Shown here in pieces: positions 5,567 to 10,905 of a DNA stretch of 10,905 nt (positions within the stretch are counted from its first letter, which is position 1; each line of letters begins with the position of its first letter). This DNA comes from an uncultured Saprospiraceae bacterium (GTDB lineage: Bacteria; Bacteroidota; Bacteroidia; Chitinophagales; Saprospiraceae): assembly GCA_937967535.1 (NCBI GenBank), contig CALCMV010000211.1:1-10905 (forward strand), read 5' to 3'. A program made the position numbers and the translations under genes. The notes under the pieces were generated by a model. The model did no database searches, was not told the origin of the DNA, and was given only the letters and a program-made list of their open reading frames with translations.

Positions 5567-6557
5567 ATCTAAACAAGTCTAAACAATTATTATAATCCAC
5601 TTTTTGTTTCTCGAAATTCAGAATAACGGAAACTTCGTGACCGCCGCCTGTGCGACTGCTAAGTTGGGATAATGTGAGGTCGTAACTGTATCCGACTTTG
5701 ATGATATTTTGTTGAAAACCAACAAGAAATATCAGCGCGTCGGGATTGCCCCAAGCCTGTCTGTACCACAGACCGCCGAATATACTGCCTGTTTGTGCAT
5801 ATGCACCTACATTGACTTGTCCGAAATCTGCTTGTCGGGCAAAAAGAATATTCGGTGATATAAACGTACCTTGTCCGTTTTTATTGCTTTCCGAAAGCTT
5901 GATTTCCGCACCTGCATGTACCGAATACAAAACGGGACGTTGGGCAAAATCTGTTTCAAAATTCAATTGATTTTCGTCGGGCGCATTAAGATGTTTTATA
6001 GCAACTCCGGCGTAAAAGATAGGGGAATATGCTAAAACACCTGCTGCAAAATCAGGATAATAACGTGACAGGTTATCCGGGCGATTTTCTTCCGTTGGGA
6101 ATGGATTGCCATTGCCGTCGGTACTGCCCGTCAGTGGGTCAATTTGGTCGAGAAAGAGCAATTTGTCCCAATCTAACCTACGCTGAACGAATCCTGCTTC
6201 TAAGCCGCCGCGAAGATAAAAATCTCCTTCAATTCGCAAGTCATAAGCATACGAAAAATCAATTCTATTCGTTGTGTAAATACCGCCGCCTTCTGCATCG
6301 GTTATGATATTGACCCCGAACCCGCTACTGACCTTATCAAAATATTGGTCGTAAGCAACTGCATATGTAATGAAAGCATTGGGTATCGCGGGCCACTGAT
6401 TTCTATAATTCAGACTAACTCGCGGCGCGTGGGTCAAGCCCGTCAAAGCAGGATTCAACTCCATCGGTGCCGCAAAAAACTGACTGAACACAACATCTTG
6501 CGCTGACATTTGACAAGCCAGACAAAGCAAAATAAATGCCGTAATGTGTGTTCTCAT
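5565..6557 (-). CDS. Type IX secretion system PorP/SprF-family outer-membrane protein
   Basis: This is a 330-residue protein with a signal peptide (residues 1-19, MSA then QD). The mature start DVVFSQFFAAPMELNPALTG is the hallmark of the PorP/SprF family, whose usual form is FSQy...P...NPA.tG. The rest alternates short hydrophobic and polar strands typical of a beta-barrel (for example FYLRGGLEAGFVQRR, DFAAGVLAYSPIFYAGVAI, NIIKVGYSYDLTL). There is no OmpA-like or other added domain, and the length is normal for the family. Family members are outer-membrane T9SS parts that work with PorE or with SprB-type adhesins. PorP and SprF cannot be separated from sequence alone, so no symbol is given. 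It is first gene of a likely porP-gldJ transcript and diverges from porU. Its leader holds a 12 bp tandem repeat and a hairpin. Confidence 0.88.
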   Translation of the reverse strand: MRTHITAFILLCLACQMSAQDVVFSQFFAAPMELNPALTGLTHAPRVSLNYRNQWPAIPNAFITYAVAYDQYFDKVSSGFGVNIITDAEGGGIYTTNRIDFSYAYDLRIEGDFYLRGGLEAGFVQRRLDWDKLLFLDQIDPLTGSTDGNGNPFPTEENRPDNLSRYYPDFAAGVLAYSPIFYAGVAIKHLNAPDENQLNFETDFAQRPVLYSVHAGAEIKLSESNKNGQGTFISPNILFARQADFGQVNVGAYAQTGSIFGGLWYRQAWGNPDALIFLVGFQQNIIKVGYSYDLTLSQLSSRTGGGHEVSVILNFEKQKVDYNNCLDLFR

Positions 6558-6560
6558 ATT

Positions 6561-6606
6561 TAAGTCTAAGATTAAGTCTAAGATTAAGTTTAAATTAGAT
6601 TTAAAT
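6561..6606. repeat. 12 bp tandem repeat in the porP leader
   Basis: TAAGTCTAAGAT occurs twice exactly (6561-6572, 6573-6584), followed by the variant TAAGTTTAAATT and a partial AGATTTAAAT. The array starts only 3 bp from the porP start codon, so it lies in the porP 5' leader. Change in copy number would alter the leader length right before the start codon. Confidence 0.7.
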
Positions 6607-6607
6607 A

Positions 6608-6628
6608 AAATTTAGCTTTGCTAAATTT
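6608..6628. other. Hairpin in porP leader (AAATTTAGC / TTT / GCTAAATTT)
   Basis: A perfect 9 bp stem with a 3 nt loop lies between the proposed porP promoter and its start codon. It is followed by TT on the plus strand and preceded by A residues, so on the minus strand it is also followed by T residues. It could be a weak attenuator or a leader-stabilising stem. It resembles the hairpins at 5509-5529 and 3861-3877. Confidence 0.5.
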
Positions 6629-6650
6629 TTCATGTAAATTTGATTATACT

Positions 6651-6683
6651 CAAAATTAAACTTGATATTTTTGCTGTACAAAA
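6651..6683 (-). promoter_or_regulatory. Candidate Bacteroidota promoter for porP-gldJ
   Basis: On the minus strand TTTTG (6683-6679) is followed by 20 nt and then TAATTTTG (6658-6651). This fits the Bacteroidota housekeeping pattern of TTG at -33 and TAnnTTTG at -7. Transcription would start near 6645, leaving a leader of about 88 nt that contains the hairpin and tandem repeat. The match is by eye only. Confidence 0.5.
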
Positions 6684-6709
6684 GACAAAACAAGTCTTTT
6701 AATATACAG
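6674..6709. promoter_or_regulatory. Operator-like palindrome overlapping the porP -33 element
   Basis: CTGTA (6674-6678) and AAAAGAC (6680-6686) are mirrored by GTCTTTT (6694-6700) and TACAG (6705-6709) around a 7 nt centre. The left half covers the proposed -33 box of the porP promoter. It is the only strong dyad in the middle of the divergent porP/porU gap, so a shared regulator site is plausible. No regulator is encoded in the window. Confidence 0.35.
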
Positions 6710-6756
6710 TCAAAAGGTATTCCAAGAAAATTAGACGTAAATTTATGTGAAATAAC

Positions 6757-6764
6757 TACGTTTG
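6757..6764 (+). promoter_or_regulatory. Possible -7 box for porU (TACGTTTG)
   Basis: TACGTTTG matches TAnnTTTG exactly and lies 130 bp before the porU start. No clear TTG is found at the right distance upstream, so this is a weak call. Confidence 0.25.
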
Positions 6765-6893
6765 ACCGCATAAAAATTGTGTCCTTAACAAAATATTAAT
6801 GCTACAATGCAATACTACTATGCGATATATTAAGAGAAAACATTATCGTATCAAGGTATTTCAGTATTGTCGCATTAGAAAAAATCACTCATT

Positions 6894-9800
6894 ATGATGA
6901 GAACTTTTTTGTTGTCTTTTGCACTTTTGCTATCGGCTATTGCTTATGCTACTGAGCCGTTTACGATATTGGTGACACCTGAATGGGAAGATACACCCCA
7001 CACCTATCAGATTTTTCCGGGCAAAACGGTTGAAATCTTACATTTCGCAGGGGCGGACTATGCGCCCAAGCATCCGACTTTACCGAGTTTTATACACAAA
7101 TTTCCTTTGAGTGCCGGAGGTACGCTTCAAGTCACTTTGCAAAATGCTCAATATGAGCGTGTGGATAAAAAAGTGCAGGAAGACGATGTTTTTATTGAGG
7201 AAAATATCCGTATAGATGCGCGTGTAGATATAGCACGCGGACAGGCTATCGGGACAATTGAGTTTGTGCCTTTGCGTCGTGTGGGCGCGAGTTTTGAGCG
7301 TTTGATTTCGGGCGAATTACAAGTCAATCACGTTCCTGCAAATAATTTGAAAAGCGGTGCGCCTAATAATACGACTATTTCAAAATTAAGTTCGGGAGAG
7401 CTATACAAAATTGCTGTCAGTGAGGCAGGAGTGTATAAAATTGATGCAAATTTTTTGAGCAATGAACTGAACCTGAATTTGAGTGATATTGATGCTACAC
7501 GTATTCAATTGTTGGGAAATGGTGGTACGCCACTCCCCGAAATTGTTGGTGATTTTAGGGAAGATGACTTGTATGAAAATGCCATTTATGTGAGTAGCGG
7601 CGATGGGAGTTTTGATTCGGATGATTTCATTTTATTTTATGCCACAGGACCCGACCCGACCAATTATAATGAAGGGACAGGAGCATTTAGTGTTACAAAA
7701 AATCTCTATTCGGATGAGAGTTATTATTTTTTGAAAATAAATGCGCTTGAAAATGGGAAACGTATTGCAAATAAATCTTCTATGAGTGGTGCAAGCTATA
7801 CCGCAGACAGCTACGATGCGGTGATTCACATGGAAGAGGAGAAGGTGAATTTGTTGGATTATTTTGTGACACACCCAAGTGGCAGAGAGTGGTACGGCGA
7901 CCATTTTAAATTTATAGATGAAAAAGAATACGATTTTGTTTTTGAAAACCTTATCACCGACGAACCGGTGCAGCTACGTACCCGCCTTGTAGGGCGTTCG
8001 ATCAATCAAGGCACACATCATTTTACAATTTCTCATAATGGCAATACGATTACGACTGCTAATATGGGCAATACCGGAGGCGGTTCTACGAGTAATTTTG
8101 GAGCGATTCGGCAGACTAATTCTACATTTAATGCAACGGCAAGCGATATTACACTCAAATTTGACTATACCCGCCCGACGAGTGGCGAAGGATGGATTGA
8201 TTATATCGAACTGCAAGCCAGATGTAATTTGAGTTATTCGGGTAATACCCTGATTTTCAGAGATGCACGTAGCATTGAACAAGCGATTTCAAATTTTATT
8301 ATTAATAATGTAAATAATAATGTTGAAGTTTGGAATGTAAGCAATGCTCTTGACCCGACTCGTCAAGATTACGAGATTAATGGCAATCAACTGAACTTTG
8401 GCGCAAATACAGAGACGCTTCAAACCTTTGTTATTTTTGAACAAAATAAATTGGCTGCGCCTGTTTTTGTAGAAAAAATTCAAAATCAAAATTTGCATGG
8501 TATAAGCACCTCGCCGGATATGCTGATAGTCTATGCCCCCGAACTCGAATCGGCAGTAGACCGCTACATTGAGCATCGTACAAATCATAGCGGAATTACG
8601 ATTGAGGCAGTGCCTGTTTATCAAATTTATAATGAATTTGGCTCGGGTTCGCCTGATGTTACGGCAATTCGGGATTTTGTGAAAATGATATACTCGCGCT
8701 CTACTTCGACGGATTCGTTGAAGTATTTGCTGATGTTTGGCGATGGCGTTTTTGATTATAAAAATAATAATGGAAGGAATGATTATATCAACCTCGTTCC
8801 CGTATACGAAACCGTAGAATCTCTCGACCCGATTGATAGCTACCCATCGGACGATTTTTTCACTTTGTTGGACGAGAATGAAGGAAGTATCACAAGCGGG
8901 ATGTTGGATATTGGAGTAGGACGTTTTCCGGTAAATAATCTGACAGAAGCTAATATCATGATTGATAAACTCATCCGCTACGAAACCGACCCGACCAGCT
9001 TTGGCGATTGGCGCAATCGCGTACTGTTCAATGCCGATGATGAGGATAATAATCTACACCTAAGAGATGCAGATACCGTAGCTTCAAGGCTCGGACGCGC
9101 TTATAAAGACCTCAATATCAATAAAATATATTTTGATGCTTTCCAACAAATTCCCGGACCACAGGGCAATCGCTTTCCGCGTGCTACGGAGGAAATCAAC
9201 AATAATATGTTTAGGGGAAATCTAGTGGTCAACTATACCGGACATGGCGGTAGCAATGGTTGGGCGCAGGAATTTGTATTGCGCTCGGATGATATGGAGT
9301 CTTGGACAAATATCGAAAAACTGGCACTTTTTGTGACAGCTACCTGCGAATTTGCTCCTTATGATGATGTGGGCAATAATACAGGCGGAGAGCAAATTGT
9401 TCTCAATCCGAATGGTGGTGCAATTGCTGCTTACACAACGGTACGTGCCGTATATGCCAATGCAAATTTCCAACTCTCCAAAGCGGTTTTTGCGAATCTT
9501 TTCAAACCCATCAACGGCGAAATTCCACCTATCGGCGAGATACTCCGCGTATCGAAAAATACGAGTAGTGCCGCAGCACAAAATTCCCGAAAATTTGCCT
9601 TACTCGGCGACCCTTCTATGAAATTGGCAAGACCACGATACGAAATTGCGACTACAGAAATCAACGAACAAATTATCTCTGAAACGGATACAGTACGTGC
9701 CTTGCAAGAGGTGACGGTGGGGGGCTATATAAAGCATCCGAATGGCGGTGTATTGACAGATTTCAACGGTATTTTGTACCCAACGGTGTACGACAAAACA

Positions 9801-10724
9801 CAAACCATCACCACACTTGGCAATGACGACGGCAGCAATCCCGCACAATTCAAATTGCAACAAAATGTAATATTTAAAGGTCGTGCAAGTGTGACAAATG
9901 GCGAGTTTAAATTTACTTTCGTAGTACCGAGCGATATTGATTTTAGTTATGGTATCGGTAAAATCAGTTATTACGCAGAAGATGGTGTATCGCGGGATGC
10001 AGCAGGCTATTATGACGGCTTTACTATCGGCGGCTCGGCTGATGATGTTACGGATGAACAACCACCCGTAGTAGAGGTGTTTATGAATGATGAAAATTTT
10101 GCTTTCGGTGGAATAACAAACTCTAATCCGACTTTATTGGTGAAACTTTCGGACGACCTCGGCATCAATACTGCGGGGGCAGGTATCGGGCATGATTTGA
10201 CCGGAAATTTGGACGATAATACCTCGCAAACCTATATTCTGAATGATTTTTACGAATCCGAATTGGATAATCCGCGTAAAGGTGAAGTGCGTTTTCCATT
10301 GAATGATATTCCCGAAGGACGACATACTGTAAGAGTAAAGGCTTGGGATATATCGAATAATTCTGCCGAAGGCTATACTGAATTTGTAGTGGCGCGGCGT
10401 GCAGAGGCGGCTTTGTCCAATGTGTTGAATTATCCAAATCCATTTACGACAAATACTTCTTTTGAATTTGAACATAATCTTGCCGGACAAGCCATAGACG
10501 TGATGGTGCAAATTTTTACCGTTTCAGGGCAATTGGTCAAAACGATTAACGAAAGCATTCTTCCCACAGGTTTCCGCGTTAGTGGTATCAATTGGGATGG
10601 TACGGATGATTTTGGTGAACGCATCGGAAGAGGCGTATACGTGTATCGCGTTAGCATACAGGCAGATACAGGCGAACAGGTGAACGCGAAGAGTGAGTTT
10701 GAAAAATTGGTTATTCTGCGGTAG
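6894..10724 (+). CDS. porU: Type IX secretion system sortase PorU (C25 gingipain-family peptidase)
   Basis: This is a 1276-residue surface protein with a signal peptide (1-19, cut after AYA; the second ATG, at 6897, may be the real start). Residues about 20-530 form the N-terminal region typical of PorU, including NGGTPLPEIVGDF and FDSDDFILFYATGPDP. Residues about 540-910 are the C25 cysteine peptidase domain: LKYLLMFGDGVFDYKN, the catalytic-His motif NYTGHGG (His784), the catalytic-Cys motif TATCEFAPYDD (Cys818) and FALLGDPSMKL. The end (about 1175-1276) is a T9SS C-terminal-domain-like beta-sandwich: YPNPF (1180-1184), GQLVKTI, GRGVYVYRV and KLVILR. In Porphyromonas gingivalis PorU sits on PorV, removes the C-terminal signal of cargo and transfers cargo to A-LPS; its own C-terminal domain is retained. 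All key residues are present and the length is normal to slightly long. It is divergent from porP-gldJ; porV is expected downstream. Confidence 0.93.
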   Translation: MMRTFLLSFALLLSAIAYATEPFTILVTPEWEDTPHTYQIFPGKTVEILHFAGADYAPKHPTLPSFIHKFPLSAGGTLQVTLQNAQYERVDKKVQEDDVFIEENIRIDARVDIARGQAIGTIEFVPLRRVGASFERLISGELQVNHVPANNLKSGAPNNTTISKLSSGELYKIAVSEAGVYKIDANFLSNELNLNLSDIDATRIQLLGNGGTPLPEIVGDFREDDLYENAIYVSSGDGSFDSDDFILFYATGPDPTNYNEGTGAFSVTKNLYSDESYYFLKINALENGKRIANKSSMSGASYTADSYDAVIHMEEEKVNLLDYFVTHPSGREWYGDHFKFIDEKEYDFVFENLITDEPVQLRTRLVGRSINQGTHHFTISHNGNTITTANMGNTGGGSTSNFGAIRQTNSTFNATASDITLKFDYTRPTSGEGWIDYIELQARCNLSYSGNTLIFRDARSIEQAISNFIINNVNNNVEVWNVSNALDPTRQDYEINGNQLNFGANTETLQTFVIFEQNKLAAPVFVEKIQNQNLHGISTSPDMLIVYAPELESAVDRYIEHRTNHSGITIEAVPVYQIYNEFGSGSPDVTAIRDFVKMIYSRSTSTDSLKYLLMFGDGVFDYKNNNGRNDYINLVPVYETVESLDPIDSYPSDDFFTLLDENEGSITSGMLDIGVGRFPVNNLTEANIMIDKLIRYETDPTSFGDWRNRVLFNADDEDNNLHLRDADTVASRLGRAYKDLNINKIYFDAFQQIPGPQGNRFPRATEEINNNMFRGNLVVNYTGHGGSNGWAQEFVLRSDDMESWTNIEKLALFVTATCEFAPYDDVGNNTGGEQIVLNPNGGAIAAYTTVRAVYANANFQLSKAVFANLFKPINGEIPPIGEILRVSKNTSSAAAQNSRKFALLGDPSMKLARPRYEIATTEINEQIISETDTVRALQEVTVGGYIKHPNGGVLTDFNGILYPTVYDKTQTITTLGNDDGSNPAQFKLQQNVIFKGRASVTNGEFKFTFVVPSDIDFSYGIGKISYYAEDGVSRDAAGYYDGFTIGGSADDVTDEQPPVVEVFMNDENFAFGGITNSNPTLLVKLSDDLGINTAGAGIGHDLTGNLDDNTSQTYILNDFYESELDNPRKGEVRFPLNDIPEGRHTVRVKAWDISNNSAEGYTEFVVARRAEAALSNVLNYPNPFTTNTSFEFEHNLAGQAIDVMVQIFTVSGQLVKTINESILPTGFRVSGINWDGTDDFGERIGRGVYVYRVSIQADTGEQVNAKSEFEKLVILR

Positions 10725-10770
10725 ATGGTAGACGGTGGATGGTGAAGCCGTTGAGTTCTATTGTGGCTAC

Positions 10771-10905
10771 CCGTTTAAGTTTGCTTGTGGGATAGTACTC
10801 GTCTGACGAAGGTTTTTGTGAAATGTAGTGATTTGTCTCATAAAATATTCGCATTGAATAAAGGGATTCGTCTGACGAGTATTCGCTTTAAGCAAAGTTA
10901 AATGG
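10771..10905. repeat. Foldback element cut by, or ending at, the window edge
   Basis: Reading inward, the left end CCGTTTAAGTTTGCTT (10771-10786) matches the reverse complement of the window end (CCATTTAACTTTGCTT) at 14 of 16 positions. An inner pair, TACTCGTCTGACGAA (10796-10810) and TTCGTCTGACGAGTA (10867-10881), pairs at 14 of 15. The arms are collinear with a one-base gap and become dissimilar in the middle. It could extend past 10905. It lies 47 bp after the porU stop and has no T tract, so it is probably a MITE-like or foldback repeat rather than a terminator. Positions 10725-10745 carry a short GATGGTAGACGGTGGATGG repeat-like stretch. Confidence 0.6.

Noticed and set aside
10771..10905. 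Intrinsic terminator for porU
   Set aside because: The arms are too far apart (about 56 nt between the inner arms), and no T tract follows.

Overview
The window is about 10.9 kb of AT-rich chromosomal DNA from a member of the Bacteroidota. The main evidence is a set of type IX secretion (T9SS) and gliding genes found only in that phylum: a PorU sortase with a C-terminal sorting-type domain, a PorP/SprF barrel and a GldJ-type lipoprotein. Genes lack clear Shine-Dalgarno sites, and one good match to the Bacteroidota promoter (TTG, about 20 nt, TAnnTTTG) is visible. The exact lineage cannot be read from the sequence. The gldJ-porP-porU grouping would fit a Saprospiria-, Cytophagia- or Chitinophagia-like organism, but that is inference.

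Layout: positions 1-433 hold no gene, only a foldback repeat and two degenerate copies of a 43-44 bp tandem repeat. Positions 434-1384 (+) encode an exported protein joining a thioredoxin-like VPGC segment to a shortened MsrA-like segment. Positions 1385-2225 are a gene-free block packed with inverted repeats, including two near-perfect foldback elements of about 150-170 bp that share the same apex sequence. Positions 2226-3653 (+) encode a complete RtcB-family RNA ligase. Positions 3654-3911 lie between convergent genes and contain a palindrome, a 44 bp tandem repeat and a bidirectional terminator. Positions 3912-5420 (-) encode GldJ and 5565-6557 (-) a PorP/SprF protein; these two probably form one transcript in the order porP-gldJ. 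Positions 6558-6893 are a divergent regulatory region. Positions 6894-10724 (+) encode PorU. Positions 10725-10905 contain one more foldback, cut by the window end.

How the genes work together: PorU, PorP/SprF and GldJ all belong to T9SS and gliding. PorU is the surface peptidase that removes the C-terminal signal of cargo and attaches cargo to the cell surface. PorP/SprF is an outer-membrane partner, and GldJ is an outer-membrane lipoprotein that supports the GldK ring and gliding. In Flavobacterium johnsoniae gldJ also lies next to porU and porV, so porV is the gene to expect just right of this window. RtcB (RNA repair) and the thioredoxin/MsrA-like protein (likely periplasmic redox or repair) are separate single genes without an obvious functional link to the T9SS cluster.

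The genes are ordinary and intact. What stands out is the intergenic DNA: almost every gap carries foldbacks, short hairpins or dispersed repeats. No CRISPR array, tRNA, rRNA or transposase gene was seen.
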